Of a DNA stretch of 64,000 nt, positions 8,231-17,625 are shown piece after piece (the first letter of the stretch is position 1; every line of letters starts with the position of its first letter). A program made the position numbers and the translations under genes. The stretch lies in NCBI GenBank assembly GCA_023146255.1, contig JAGLCJ010000002.1, positions 1-64,000 on the forward strand, read 5' to 3'. The notes beneath the pieces are model-generated. The model was not told the DNA's origin, did not search any database, and was given only the letters and a program-made list of their open reading frames with translations. The stretch comes from Alcanivoracaceae bacterium (GTDB lineage: Bacteria; Pseudomonadota; Gammaproteobacteria; Pseudomonadales; Alcanivoracaceae).

Positions 8231-10336
8231 ATGTTCAAGATCGTTCGCAAGGAATTCCAGTTTGGCCGTGACACCGTGGTACTGGAAACGGGTCGTATTG
8301 CCCGTCAGGCCACCGGCGCTGTCATGGTCACCATCGGCGAAATCGCCGTACTCGTGACTGTCGTTGGCAAAAAAGAAGCAGATCCTTCCAAGGGCTTCTT
8401 CCCGCTGACCGTCAACTATCAGGAAAAGACCTACGCTGCCGGACGTATTCCGGGTGGTTTCTTCAAGCGCGAAGGCCGACCGTCAGAGAAAGAAACCCTG
8501 ACCAGCCGCCTGATCGACCGCCCGATCCGTCCGCTGTTTCCAGAAGGCTTCATGAATGAAGTCCAGGTTATCGCCACGGTGATGTCGGTCGGCAAAGATG
8601 CAGACCCGGATATCGCGGCAATGATTGGTACGTCCGCAGCACTGGCAATTTCCGGCATTCCGTTCAACGGCCCGATCGGTGCTGCCCGTGTTGGCTTTAT
8701 CGATGACATGTATGTGCTCAACCCGACTTACTCGGAGCTCAAGACATCGGCTCTGGATCTGGTTGTGGCCGGCACTGAAAAAGCTGTGCTGATGGTCGAG
8801 TCGGAAGCCAGGGAGCTGAGCGAAGATCAGATGCTTGGCGCCGTGCTGTTTGGCCATATGGAAATGCAGACGGTGGTCAAGGCTGTGCGCGAGTTTGCCG
8901 CCGAAGTTGGCACCCCGCAGTGGCAATGGCAGGCTCCGGCCGCCAATACCGCTGTCTATGATGCGGTGAAGGCCAAGGTTGGCGCCGACCTGGCTGCCGC
9001 CTACAGCATCACTGACAAGCAGCAGCGTTATGCTCGCATCGGCGAGCTGAAAGCCGCCGTGGTCGAAGCGCTGGTCACTGGCGAGGAAGGTGCGCCGGAG
9101 AAGGGCGAAGTGTCCAAGCAGTTCTCCGAGCTGGAATACCGCACCGTGCGCGACGCCATTCTTGACGGTAAACCGCGTATTGATGGTCGCGATCTGAAAA
9201 CCGTGCGTCGCATCGAAACCGAGATCTCGGTGTTGCCGAAGACCCACGGCTCTGCCCTGTTTACTCGTGGCGAGACCCAGGCCATTGTTGCGGCCACTCT
9301 TGGCGGCATGCGTGATGCCCAGAACATCGACGCGCTGGAAGGCTCGCGCACTGACCGCTTTATGCTGCACTACAACTTCCCGCCGTTCTGCGTCGGTGAG
9401 ACCGGCATGGTTGGCAGCCCGAAGCGTCGTGAAATCGGTCATGGCCGCCTTGCCCGTCGTGGCGTGCAGGCGGTGTTGCCGGATGAAACCACCTTCCCGT
9501 ACGCCATCCGTGTGGTCTCGGAAATTACCGAGTCGAACGGTTCGTCTTCGATGGCATCGGTGTGTGGCACGTCGCTGGCACTGATGGACGCCGGTGTGCC
9601 GATCAAGGCGCCGGTGGCCGGTATTGCCATGGGTCTGGTCAAGGAAGAAGACGGCCGCTTCGCGGTGCTGTCCGACATCCTCGGCGACGAAGATCACCTC
9701 GGCGACATGGACTTCAAGGTGGCTGGTACCGCCAATGGCGTGACCGCCCTGCAGATGGACATCAAGATCGAAGGCATCAACGAAGAAATCATGGAAGTGG
9801 CCCTGAATCAGGCCCGCGAAGGCCGTCTGCATATTCTTGGCGAAATGGCACGCACCATGTCGGCGCCGCGCAGTGAGCTGAGCGAGAATGCCCCGACCCT
9901 GATCAGCATCAAGATCAATGCCGAGAAGATTCGTGATGTGATCGGCAAGGGCGGTGCCACCATTCGGGCACTGACAGAAGCCACTGGCGCTAACATCGAT
10001 ATCAATGACGATGGCACCATCAAGGTCTATGGTGCGACCCGCGAATCTGCGCTGGATGCCGTGCGTCGTATTGAAGCCATTACGGCAGAGCCGGAAGTGG
10101 GTGAAATCTACGAAGGCAAAGTTACCCGGGTGGTGGATTTCGGCGCTTTCGTTGAAATCATGCCGGGTACCGAAGGTCTGCTGCACATTTCCCAGATCGC
10201 TCAGGAACGAGTGGAAAAAGTCAGTGATTACGTCAAGGAAGGCGACATGATCAAGGTCAAGGTGCTGGATGTGGACCAGCGTGGCCGGATCAAGCTGTCC
10301 ATGAAAGAAGCTCAGCTCGAAGCCAGCCAGGCCTGA
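8231..10336 (+). CDS. pnp: Polyribonucleotide nucleotidyltransferase (PNPase)
   Basis: A 701-residue PNPase with two RNase PH domains joined by an alpha-helical linker, then a KH domain (IRDVIGKGGATIRALTE) and an S1 domain (GEIYEGKVTRVVDFGAFVE) at the C-terminus. Conserved PH2 features include FMLHYNFPPFCVGE and the GRREIGHGRLARR-type motif. It degrades RNA 3-prime to 5-prime by phosphorolysis, usually in the degradosome with RNase E. The ATG at 8231 follows a purine-rich AGAGAAGAG ribosome site; the in-frame ATG-like start 33 bases upstream lacks one and gives a non-family N-terminus. A terminator follows the gene. Confidence 0.97.
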   Translation: MFKIVRKEFQFGRDTVVLETGRIARQATGAVMVTIGEIAVLVTVVGKKEADPSKGFFPLTVNYQEKTYAAGRIPGGFFKREGRPSEKETLTSRLIDRPIRPLFPEGFMNEVQVIATVMSVGKDADPDIAAMIGTSAALAISGIPFNGPIGAARVGFIDDMYVLNPTYSELKTSALDLVVAGTEKAVLMVESEARELSEDQMLGAVLFGHMEMQTVVKAVREFAAEVGTPQWQWQAPAANTAVYDAVKAKVGADLAAAYSITDKQQRYARIGELKAAVVEALVTGEEGAPEKGEVSKQFSELEYRTVRDAILDGKPRIDGRDLKTVRRIETEISVLPKTHGSALFTRGETQAIVAATLGGMRDAQNIDALEGSRTDRFMLHYNFPPFCVGETGMVGSPKRREIGHGRLARRGVQAVLPDETTFPYAIRVVSEITESNGSSSMASVCGTSLALMDAGVPIKAPVAGIAMGLVKEEDGRFAVLSDILGDEDHLGDMDFKVAGTANGVTALQMDIKIEGINEEIMEVALNQAREGRLHILGEMARTMSAPRSELSENAPTLISIKINAEKIRDVIGKGGATIRALTEATGANIDINDDGTIKVYGATRESALDAVRRIEAITAEPEVGEIYEGKVTRVVDFGAFVEIMPGTEGLLHISQIAQERVEKVSDYVKEGDMIKVKVLDVDQRGRIKLSMKEAQLEASQA

Positions 10337-10359
10337 TCCGGCCATGCTGTTCGACTGAC

Positions 10360-10387
10360 AATAAACCCCGGCATGCCGGGGTTTATT
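10360..10387 (+). terminator. Terminator-like palindrome after pnp
   Basis: AATAAACCCCGGCA and TGCCGGGGTTTATT form a perfect 28-base palindrome, 23 bases after the pnp stop. The T-rich right end supports intrinsic termination. Being symmetric, it could work in both directions. Confidence 0.75.
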
Positions 10388-10431
10388 GTTTCTGGTCATG
10401 GCGTTCCATGGTCAGAATATGGGAAAGTCTC

Positions 10432-10453
10432 GGCATCAGAGGATCCTGATGCC
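10432..10453. promoter_or_regulatory. Perfect 8-bp inverted repeat upstream of icd
   Basis: GGCATCAG and CTGATGCC flank AGGATC, 53 bases before the icd start. It could be an operator or a leader hairpin. No regulator can be assigned. Confidence 0.35.
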
Positions 10454-10505
10454 CTAACAGAGCAGACTCACAACAGCGCTGTTCCACCATCCAGAAGAGG
10501 CGAGA

Positions 10506-12740
10506 ATGAAAGCCGATACACGCAAGATTATTTATACCCAGACTGACGAAGCTCCTGCCCTTGCCACCTATTCCTTCCTGCCGATTCTGAATGCCTTTAC
10601 CCGGGCCGCGGGGATTGTCGTTGAGCCGGTGGATATTTCCCTGGCGGCACGCATTCTGGCCCTTTTCCCGGAGTATCTGCCAGAAGACAAGCGGGTGCCG
10701 GATAACCTTGCGGCGCTGGGCAAGCTGACCCTGCAGCCGGAAGCCAATATCATCAAGCTGCCAAATGTGAGTGCCTCAATCCCGCAGCTGAAAAACGCCA
10801 TTGCCGAGTTGCAGGCACATGGCTATCCGGTGCCGGACTACCCGGACGAGCCGGCCAACGATGAAGAGCGCACCATCAAGGCGGCCTACGGCAAGGCCCT
10901 GGGCAGCTCGGTAAACCCGGTGATCCGTGAGGGTAACTCCGATCGCCGTGCTTCCACGGCAGTGAAGAACTTTGCCAAGAAACACCCGCATTCCATGGGT
11001 AAGTGGAGCCAGTCATCACGGACCCATGTCGCGCACATGCGCGCCGGCGATTTCTACCATGGTGAAAAGTCCCGCACCATGGAAAAGGATGATGTGCTCC
11101 GTATCGAGCTGCTGACCAAAGATGGCCGGACCATCGTTCTGAAAGAAAAAACCCCAGTGCTGGAGGGCGAGGTAGTTGACGCCATGTTCATGAGCGTCAG
11201 GGCCCTGCGAAAATTTCTTGAGGAGGAAATCGAAGGTGCGCGCAAGGCGGGGATGCTGTTCTCGCTGCACGTTAAGGCAACCATGATGAAGGTTTCGCAC
11301 CCGATCGTGTTTGGTCATGCCGTGACGGTGTATTTCAAGGATGTGTTCGAGAAGCACAAGGCGCTGTTTGAGGAAATCGGTGTCAATCCGAAAAACGGCC
11401 TGAGCAACCTGTACCAGAAAATTGCCAGCCTGCCGTACTCGCTGCGCGCCGAAATTGAAGAGGATATCCGTGATTGCTATGCCCATCGCCCGGAAATGGC
11501 GATGGTGGATTCAGAACGTGGTATTTCCAACTTGCACGTGCCCAGTGATGTGATCGTTGATGCATCCATGCCGGCAATGATCCGTGCCGGGGGAAAGATG
11601 TGGGGCACTGACGGCAAGCTGAAAGATACCAAGGCAGTGATCCCGGAAAGTACCTACGCGACCATCTATCAGGAAATTATCAATTTCTGCAAACATCACG
11701 ACGCCTTTGATCCGCGCACCATGGGTACGGTGCCGAACGTCGGATTAATGGCGCAGCAAGCTGAGGAGTATGGCTCCCACGACAAGACATTCGAGCTGCC
11801 GGAAGATGGCACCGTGCGTGTGGTGGGCCAGAGTGGCGAAGTCTACTTCGAACATGAAGTTGAAAAAGGCGATATCTGGCGAGCCTGTCAGACCAAAGAT
11901 GCAGCGATTCGTGACTGGGTTCGTCTGGCCGTGCAGCGCGCTCGTTTGAGCGGCATGCCAGCGGTGTTCTGGCTCGACCCTGAGCGTCCTCATGATGCCC
12001 AGATGATTGAGAAAGTTCAGCGCTATCTGAAAGACCATGACACCGAAGGGTTGGATATCAGCATCATGTCGCTGGATCAGGCCATCCGCCACACCATGGA
12101 GCGGCTGATTCGCGGCAAGGACACCATTTCGGTAACCGGTAACGTACTACGTGACTATCTCACCGACCTGTTCCCGATTCTGGAGCTTGGTACCAGCGCA
12201 AAGATGCTGTCGATCGTGCCGTTGCTGGCAGGAGGCGGCCTGTTTGAAACCGGTGCCGGTGGCTCTGCGCCAAAACACGTGCAGCAGTTTCTTGAAGAGA
12301 ATCACCTGCGCTGGGATTCGCTCGGTGAGTTCCTGGCGATGATGGTGTCGCTGGAAGACCTCGGTGATAAAACCGGCAATAAAAAAGCCAGCGTACTGGC
12401 GAAGACGCTGGATCAAGCCACTGCAGTGTTCCTTGACGAGGACAAGTCTCCATCACGCAAGGCCGGTGAAATTGACAACCGTGGCAGTCACTTCTATCTG
12501 GCGCTGTACTGGGCCAAAGCATTGGCAGAGCAGTCTGATGATCCCGAGCTGAAGACCGGTTTTGCCCAGTTGGCCAGGCAGCTCAGTGATAACGAGCAGA
12601 TCATCATGAATGAGCTGATTGCCACGCAGGGACAGCCGGTGGATATCGGCGGTTACTATCAGCCTGACCCGGAAAAAGTGACGGCTGCGATGCGGCCAAG
12701 CCCGACTCTCAACAGGATTATCGACTCTGCCTTCAAATAG
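10506..12740 (+). CDS. icd: Isocitrate dehydrogenase, NADP-dependent, monomeric type
   Basis: A 744-residue protein, the usual length of monomeric isocitrate dehydrogenase (IDH-II), unrelated in size to the ~415-residue dimeric form. Family stretches include the N-terminal IIYTQTDEAPALATYSFLP and EGNSDRRASTAVKNFAKKHP, and later WGTDGKLKDTKAVIPESTYA and GGYYQPDPEK. It converts isocitrate to 2-oxoglutarate with NADPH formation in the TCA cycle. An AGAGGCGAG ribosome site precedes the ATG. It is flanked by the pnp terminator upstream and a hairpin shared with the convergent tetR gene downstream, so it is a single-gene unit. Confidence 0.96.
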   Translation: MKADTRKIIYTQTDEAPALATYSFLPILNAFTRAAGIVVEPVDISLAARILALFPEYLPEDKRVPDNLAALGKLTLQPEANIIKLPNVSASIPQLKNAIAELQAHGYPVPDYPDEPANDEERTIKAAYGKALGSSVNPVIREGNSDRRASTAVKNFAKKHPHSMGKWSQSSRTHVAHMRAGDFYHGEKSRTMEKDDVLRIELLTKDGRTIVLKEKTPVLEGEVVDAMFMSVRALRKFLEEEIEGARKAGMLFSLHVKATMMKVSHPIVFGHAVTVYFKDVFEKHKALFEEIGVNPKNGLSNLYQKIASLPYSLRAEIEEDIRDCYAHRPEMAMVDSERGISNLHVPSDVIVDASMPAMIRAGGKMWGTDGKLKDTKAVIPESTYATIYQEIINFCKHHDAFDPRTMGTVPNVGLMAQQAEEYGSHDKTFELPEDGTVRVVGQSGEVYFEHEVEKGDIWRACQTKDAAIRDWVRLAVQRARLSGMPAVFWLDPERPHDAQMIEKVQRYLKDHDTEGLDISIMSLDQAIRHTMERLIRGKDTISVTGNVLRDYLTDLFPILELGTSAKMLSIVPLLAGGGLFETGAGGSAPKHVQQFLEENHLRWDSLGEFLAMMVSLEDLGDKTGNKKASVLAKTLDQATAVFLDEDKSPSRKAGEIDNRGSHFYLALYWAKALAEQSDDPELKTGFAQLARQLSDNEQIIMNELIATQGQPVDIGGYYQPDPEKVTAAMRPSPTLNRIIDSAFK

Positions 12741-12754
12741 TTGCGCCAGTATGG

Positions 12755-12787
12755 CCCCTGCATTTGAGTCCGACGCAAATGCAGGGG
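12755..12787. terminator. Hairpin between convergent icd and tetR genes
   Basis: CCCCTGCATTTG and CAAATGCAGGGG form a perfect 12-bp stem with a 9-base loop. It starts 14 bases after the icd stop and touches the tetR stop. No clear U-tract follows, so it may be a bidirectional or factor-assisted terminator. Confidence 0.6.
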
Positions 12788-12788
12788 G

Positions 12789-13421
12789 CTAGCGGACCAG
12801 CATTTTCGCCAGCGTGCTGACAAGTGCCTGTTCCATTGCCTCAGCGTCAGCGGATTTCCCAAATGCCGCTTCGGCACTGAAATAGCCAAACAGAGTGCTT
12901 TGCACCACCATCGCCAGTACTCGGGGATCGGCGTCGAGTAGCTCGCCACGCTGGATACGCCCCGAATAGCTCTTTGCCACTGCCTCTGTGGCCTGATTCA
13001 CAAAGGCATCGCGCAGTCGCTTGATCAAAGCCGGAAAGTGATCCGCTGCCCGAGTAAGCAGACTGATCAGGGCCGCGTTCTGTCGCAGCCCGATTAATGT
13101 CAGCTGGAATTGCTGTCTGAGCGCCTGCTGTATATCGGTTTCCGGGTTGTAGAGCGCATCCTGTTCCATGGCGCGGCGGGATTGGGCCCGTTCGATTTCA
13201 CGCTCTATGATGGCCTCCAGCAATGTCTCCTTGTCGGTGAAATGGCGGTAGAAACTGCCGCTGCCGGACTTCAGCCCGACGGATTCCTCCAACTCGCTCA
13301 CCGTAACGCCTTCCACGCCCTTCTGGGCAAACAGCCTCAGGCCTGCGTCCAGCAGGCGGTGGCGGGTTTGTCCGCGCGGCTTGCGGCCGCTGACAGTGGT
13401 CGTCGCTTTTGATTGCGTCAT
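12789..13421 (-). CDS. TetR/AcrR-family transcriptional regulator
   Basis: A 210-residue protein from the chosen start MTQSKATTTVSGRK. The frame is open upstream, but that part runs through the operator region and looks non-coding. The N-terminal helix-turn-helix (about residues 21-64: RHRLLDAGLRLFAQKGVEGV and later SGSFYRHFTDKETLLEAI) is typical TetR, and the C-terminal ligand domain ends with an all-helical stretch. It is divergent from the large exported-protein gene at 13585. Two perfect palindromes between the genes are the likely operators, so it probably represses both itself and that gene. The inducer is unknown. Confidence 0.9.
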   Translation of the reverse strand: MTQSKATTTVSGRKPRGQTRHRLLDAGLRLFAQKGVEGVTVSELEESVGLKSGSGSFYRHFTDKETLLEAIIEREIERAQSRRAMEQDALYNPETDIQQALRQQFQLTLIGLRQNAALISLLTRAADHFPALIKRLRDAFVNQATEAVAKSYSGRIQRGELLDADPRVLAMVVQSTLFGYFSAEAAFGKSADAEAMEQALVSTLAKMLVR

Positions 13422-13480
13422 CAAGTGCCCTGTGCACAGCGGAGTTGTGACCATGATGGTCATGCCGTTCGGGCCATTAT

Positions 13481-13496
13481 GCAAGACCAATCTTGC
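13481..13496. promoter_or_regulatory. Operator palindrome 1 (proximal to tetR)
   Basis: GCAAGA-N4-TCTTGC is a perfect 16-base palindrome. Read on the minus strand it is followed directly by ATAATGG, so it overlaps the probable tetR promoter. It has the same half-sites as the second copy, 29 bases away start to start. Confidence 0.65.
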
Positions 13497-13509
13497 GCCT
13501 TGGCTTAAA

Positions 13510-13532
13510 GCAAGAATAGTCTTGCATATAAT
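13510..13532. promoter_or_regulatory. Operator palindrome 2 with -10 box of the 921-residue gene
   Basis: GCAAGA-N4-TCTTGC (13510-13525) is a second perfect copy, followed at 13527-13532 by TATAAT. A repressor bound here would cover the promoter spacer of the plus-strand gene. The arrangement mirrors that of operator 1 on the other strand. Confidence 0.65.
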
Positions 13533-13584
13533 GGAAAACGTCACTAATACCAATTACTTAGAATAACCAGAATGGAGGTGTCAG

Positions 13585-16350
13585 ATGGGGTGGTGTGCAT
13601 CAATGCTGCAAAAACGCTGGATCAGCTTGCCGGCCGGTCTTGGCGGCCTGTTGCTGGTCACGGATGCGCTGGGCATGGCCACGGTGCCGCCACCACCGCG
13701 GCCGGAGCCGCCGCTGATCATGCGCGACATGGCCAAAATCAACGACCAGTTTCAGTTCACCAGCCCGATTATCCCCGGTAACCGGACCACCATGGATGGC
13801 CGTGTGGCGCTGGTGGCGGAGGGCGGTGCCGGACGTGAAGAAAGCCCGATATTGCGCCACCTGATTTTCTCGCTGCACGTCCCGGAGCGTGTCGGCAGCC
13901 CGATCATGACGGGGCCGGCAGGCGCAAAAATCCTCGGCGCCGGTCAGCCTGTCATGGTGCCGGTGCCGTCGGTGATTCCGGCTGGCTTGCCGCTGGTGAA
14001 CTACAACTTCCACCACACCATTTGTGATGCCACGCCGGAGTTTTTCACCCCGGCGGAAAAACCCAACCCCTATACCTGTGGTGCCGACGGTCAGAATGAC
14101 TGTTATGACGTGACCATCATTACTTCCACCAGTGTGCTGTTGACCACATCACTGTGGGGGACGCCGGCACGGATTGAGGTGGCAAGTCCGAAAACCCGGG
14201 ATGCGCGCATCGTCGATGTGAGTCTGGGGGAAACCGTGCGCGGCGCTACCTTGCATAGCTCGCCGAACCTGAACGAGCCGGTGGTCACCGAGGACGGGCG
14301 GCTGCTCACTGGTCGGCGTGGCGGCTTCGCGCGGCTATGGACCAACCCCAATACCGGGCATACAGGAATTTACGGTCATGATCTGGTTTATTCGGTGCTG
14401 CCGGACCATGCCGAGCCCTGCGATGTGACCGGCTGGAAGGATTTTCATCCCATATCTCATGCACCCTATGATCCGAACATGGTGGGCCGTTACGGTCTGG
14501 CGGATTATCCGTTTCGCGATACCGAGGGCAACTATATTGCTGACGGGGACGACATGGGTGGCACTTATCCGTGGGTCGATCGTCAGGGTGACAACGTGTT
14601 CATGTCAGGGATCGGGGCGCGCCTGAGCGAAGAGAAAACCGATCGCTTTCCGCGCCGTTGTGCCCGGAGTGGCGCCGATTGCGACAGTTACGAGCAGCCC
14701 AAGGATTATGATCGTGGGCAAATGGTCGGAGGTGCCTGGACGCACGGAAAATTTGTCTTGCTGGATGCCCAGATCAATCATGTGGATTGGGCCGTCGGGG
14801 TAGCGCCGCAGGCGCATTTTAATGTTGACCTGTACCGCAACGCCGCCGGCGCGGATGTCAGCGTGCGAGTAGGTGGTGGCCGGTTCGTTATGCCATTGCG
14901 CAAGGATATGGTGCCGCACTATCCGGCTGGCTATTCCTTTAACCCGAACATTCTCGACTCGGTACAGAACATTTTTAATTATCACCACAACCTGAAAACC
15001 ATCACTCCACAGGATGTGGTCTGGTTGATGAGCAATGGTGTTGCCACGGATGAAATTGCCTTTGACGATTACCTGTATTTTGATTCGTTGATTATTTCCA
15101 ACATGCAGGCATCAATTACCCAGGGGCCGCTGAACGTCAACAGCGGTCGCACGCCGCACTACCGTGATGGTAACAAGCGCAATCTGCATCAGGGCATCGT
15201 GCCGGTATTCAATATCTACGAAGGTGGCTCTGAAGAGATTCATATTCAGAACGCGGCCACCTCGCTGGAGTGGAAAACACCCGCTTACGGAAGGGTCGAG
15301 CAGGGCAACAGCCGGATTGAGCCGGTGGCTCTGGGCGGTATTAAAGGCAAAGGCTTCTGGCTTGATGGCAGCAACCGGATCAATTATTCAGTGCCGGATC
15401 AGCGCAACAAGGCAATCGCCGATTACCCCTGGTATATCAGCCTGTTCGTGGATCCAAGGCTGGCGGGCAATGAAGGCAAACCGGTGACGCTGGTGAAATT
15501 TCCGGATGGCAGCGAAATCCGTGTGATGGCGTCCAATGGCAGCGTCCGACGTGTCCAGTACCTGAAAGGGGCTACGTTGATGGCGGACGTCGGCCTGTTC
15601 GCCAAACCCGGCTGGCGCCATCTGGCCTGGCAGCTGGAGCCCGGCAATCGTACCGTGACGATGCTGGTGGATGGCTTCCCGCGCCACCGGAAAACGTTTT
15701 CCGAGCCGCTATTCCAGATGCAGCGTGGCGCCCTGATTGTCGGTGGCACCGGTAGCCCGTCATCTTCGTTCCGCGGTTGGCTGGACGACTTCAAGGTGCT
15801 GGCACAAAAGCTCAATCCTGAAGTGGCCTGCAATCATGCACGAGGCACTCTGGTGGCCATCGATTATCAGGAGCAGTGGCTCAACGTCGCTGGGAAATAC
15901 CCTGACTGGGCGCACCAGGATGTGGCCCGGGTGGCCGGCGGTGACACTGCCGGCAGTGGCAAATATGCCTGCTTCCACGATTACAGCCAGGATTGGGGCG
16001 CGCATCTGGCAAATATTCCGGACGGTACTCGGGGGCTTAGAGAGGCTATCAATTTCCCCGAGGGACCGTTGCGTTACGGCCAGCCACGACCGGATTCCAC
16101 CAGCAATGCGTTCTGTCTGGCCTGTCACCATGATGCCGGCAAGAGCGGTTTGACCATCGAGGCACTGGCCTATCGGCCGATCAACGTGGAAGACGATGAA
16201 CGTCGCCAACCGAGTCAGCCACCGCAGCGGGTATTCGGTAATCTGCCGGCGAACTGGATTGCGCCAGGCCATGGTCTGGGAAGTCCGAGCCACTCTGATG
16301 TGGCGCCAGCTCAGGGCGCGAAAATAGATCAGTGGGTGTTGCCGCGCTGA
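13585..16350 (+). CDS. Large exported protein with LamG/concanavalin-like domain and one CxxCH motif
   Basis: A 921-residue protein that I do not recognise as a named gene. GGAGG at 13574-13578 sets the ATG at 13585. The N-terminus has basic residues and a hydrophobic stretch (LPAGLGGLLLVTDALGMA), then a Pro-rich segment, so it is probably secreted. The middle part is rich in Asp, Tyr and Trp without a motif I can name. Residues ~570-745 (FWLDGSNRINYSVPD to GWLDDFKVLAQKL) look like a LamG/concanavalin-A-like sandwich. Near the C-terminus C844, C847 and H848 form CLACH, a c-type haem attachment motif. The gene is divergent from tetR with two shared operators and ends at its own terminator. Function unknown; an extracellular binding or redox role is inference. 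Confidence 0.7.
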   Translation: MGWCASMLQKRWISLPAGLGGLLLVTDALGMATVPPPPRPEPPLIMRDMAKINDQFQFTSPIIPGNRTTMDGRVALVAEGGAGREESPILRHLIFSLHVPERVGSPIMTGPAGAKILGAGQPVMVPVPSVIPAGLPLVNYNFHHTICDATPEFFTPAEKPNPYTCGADGQNDCYDVTIITSTSVLLTTSLWGTPARIEVASPKTRDARIVDVSLGETVRGATLHSSPNLNEPVVTEDGRLLTGRRGGFARLWTNPNTGHTGIYGHDLVYSVLPDHAEPCDVTGWKDFHPISHAPYDPNMVGRYGLADYPFRDTEGNYIADGDDMGGTYPWVDRQGDNVFMSGIGARLSEEKTDRFPRRCARSGADCDSYEQPKDYDRGQMVGGAWTHGKFVLLDAQINHVDWAVGVAPQAHFNVDLYRNAAGADVSVRVGGGRFVMPLRKDMVPHYPAGYSFNPNILDSVQNIFNYHHNLKTITPQDVVWLMSNGVATDEIAFDDYLYFDSLIISNMQASITQGPLNVNSGRTPHYRDGNKRNLHQGIVPVFNIYEGGSEEIHIQNAATSLEWKTPAYGRVEQGNSRIEPVALGGIKGKGFWLDGSNRINYSVPDQRNKAIADYPWYISLFVDPRLAGNEGKPVTLVKFPDGSEIRVMASNGSVRRVQYLKGATLMADVGLFAKPGWRHLAWQLEPGNRTVTMLVDGFPRHRKTFSEPLFQMQRGALIVGGTGSPSSSFRGWLDDFKVLAQKLNPEVACNHARGTLVAIDYQEQWLNVAGKYPDWAHQDVARVAGGDTAGSGKYACFHDYSQDWGAHLANIPDGTRGLREAINFPEGPLRYGQPRPDSTSNAFCLACHHDAGKSGLTIEALAYRPINVEDDERRQPSQPPQRVFGNLPANWIAPGHGLGSPSHSDVAPAQGAKIDQWVLPR

Positions 16351-16397
16351 TGTCCGATACCGGGGTCCAGCTGCTGGCAGTGCAAAGATCTGTCAGC

Positions 16398-16418
16398 CGC
16401 CGGAGCCCGGCGTTTTTT
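16398..16418 (+). terminator. Intrinsic terminator after the LamG/CxxCH gene
   Basis: CGCCGG-AGC-CCGGCG is followed by TTTTTT. It ends transcription from the plus strand just before the convergent gene at 16446. Confidence 0.82.
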
Positions 16419-16445
16419 CAACTGACAGGTTTTGGGCTGGGTTCG

Positions 16446-17591
16446 TTAGGGCAAGCTGCCATCGGCAGACAGTTTCTCCAGAAACTCCAGTCGCTGCTGG
16501 GCCGCCGGATCCTGGTAGGGCTCGTCACTGTAGCTGTCCAGCGGAAAACCGTTAACCGGATAGCTCTCGGCCTGCGAGCTGCCATAGCGGGTTTGTTCTC
16601 CGGGAGCCGCCGGCATTCGCATAAGATTGATATCTGTCAGCACATAGGGGCCAGCCAGGCCTTGCTCCGTTAGTGTTGTGGCATGCACCTTCAGCAGGCC
16701 GGTGACGTTGCCAGCCGATAGCGTAAAAGTGCTGTTCAGGTGAGCCACCGGCTCGCCAGCCTGAGTGAAAAGGTTAGTCTGCACCCGGTACATGCCTGCG
16801 TCCATCACCTGAAAGAACACGGGGATAAAGAGGTGAGTCCCATCGGTGTAGGCCGCGCCAATCGCATCGAGACTCGCCGTGCTTTGGAAGAGTTGAATCA
16901 TCGTCGATGCGCTGGAGCTCTGTCCGTCGGACAGGGCAAGGAGCGCCGCGACTTCAACCTCGGCGTTTGCAAACGGGGAGAGTGCGGTGGCCGGAATCGT
17001 CGCCGCGAAGGTATCGACATTGCCCTGCGTACGGGTTTTCACCAGCAAGACAGGGGGGCTACTGGCGTTCCGGGAGCGGATCAATACTTGCACTGAAGTC
17101 GCCTTGAGTGGCGGAGCTGACGAACCGCTACCGTCACTAACGACGATTACCTGCACCGGCAGTTCGCGGTTGCTGTCGACAATATAGTGGGGCAATTCGA
17201 TGCTGACCCGAAGTGATGGTGCATTCGACAGCGGCCGTTCTTCCGGGACAAACGCGCGCGGGTTGAGTGCGCTCCAGTCATTGTCGGTTAGCGGTTGCGA
17301 GTATGTGGGGAAGCGGCTGTCACGTTGGTAGGCACTGGCAATCTCTGCCAGCTGCTCTTGCATGGGATTTTCCGGTGCCACAGACGGTTCCGCGTCCAGA
17401 CTCTGCTCCGGCTGTTCTGTTGGCGCACTGGGGCCGAGGGATTCTCCGGATCTGCCAGGGGCGTTCTCCGGAGTCCTGGCAGATAGCACGATGCTTTGTC
17501 CGGCATCCGCTTCCGGAGCCTCGTCCTGCATGGCTATCAGAACTGCCACCAGCACTGCTGCCATGCCTGCCACTATCCGGATCTTGTTCAT
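16446..17591 (-). CDS. Exported or membrane-anchored protein of unknown function
   Basis: A 381-residue protein from the ATG at 17591 (an in-frame GTG lies two codons earlier). A short N-terminal hydrophobic segment (RIVAGMAAVLVAVLIAM) is followed by a low-complexity Ser/Pro/Glu stretch to about residue 90. A beta-rich region with Ig-like appearance follows (VSIELPHYIVDSNRELPVQV and, near the end, GPYVLTDINLMRMP). It is probably anchored in the membrane facing the periplasm. It lies 76 bases downstream of the lipase-like gene in the same direction. Position invites comparison with lipase-specific foldases, but the foldase signature (RxxFDYxLSA type) is absent. Function not known. Confidence 0.6.
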   Translation of the reverse strand: MNKIRIVAGMAAVLVAVLIAMQDEAPEADAGQSIVLSARTPENAPGRSGESLGPSAPTEQPEQSLDAEPSVAPENPMQEQLAEIASAYQRDSRFPTYSQPLTDNDWSALNPRAFVPEERPLSNAPSLRVSIELPHYIVDSNRELPVQVIVVSDGSGSSAPPLKATSVQVLIRSRNASSPPVLLVKTRTQGNVDTFAATIPATALSPFANAEVEVAALLALSDGQSSSASTMIQLFQSTASLDAIGAAYTDGTHLFIPVFFQVMDAGMYRVQTNLFTQAGEPVAHLNSTFTLSAGNVTGLLKVHATTLTEQGLAGPYVLTDINLMRMPAAPGEQTRYGSSQAESYPVNGFPLDSYSDEPYQDPAAQQRLEFLEKLSADGSLP

Positions 17592-17625
17592 GGACACCCA
17601 TCTGACGTCGGTCGTGAATGAGGTT

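Noticed and set aside
16446..17591. Lipase-specific foldase (LifO/LipH)
   Set aside because: The conserved foldase motif is absent and the lipase-like partner is not of the classic LipA type.
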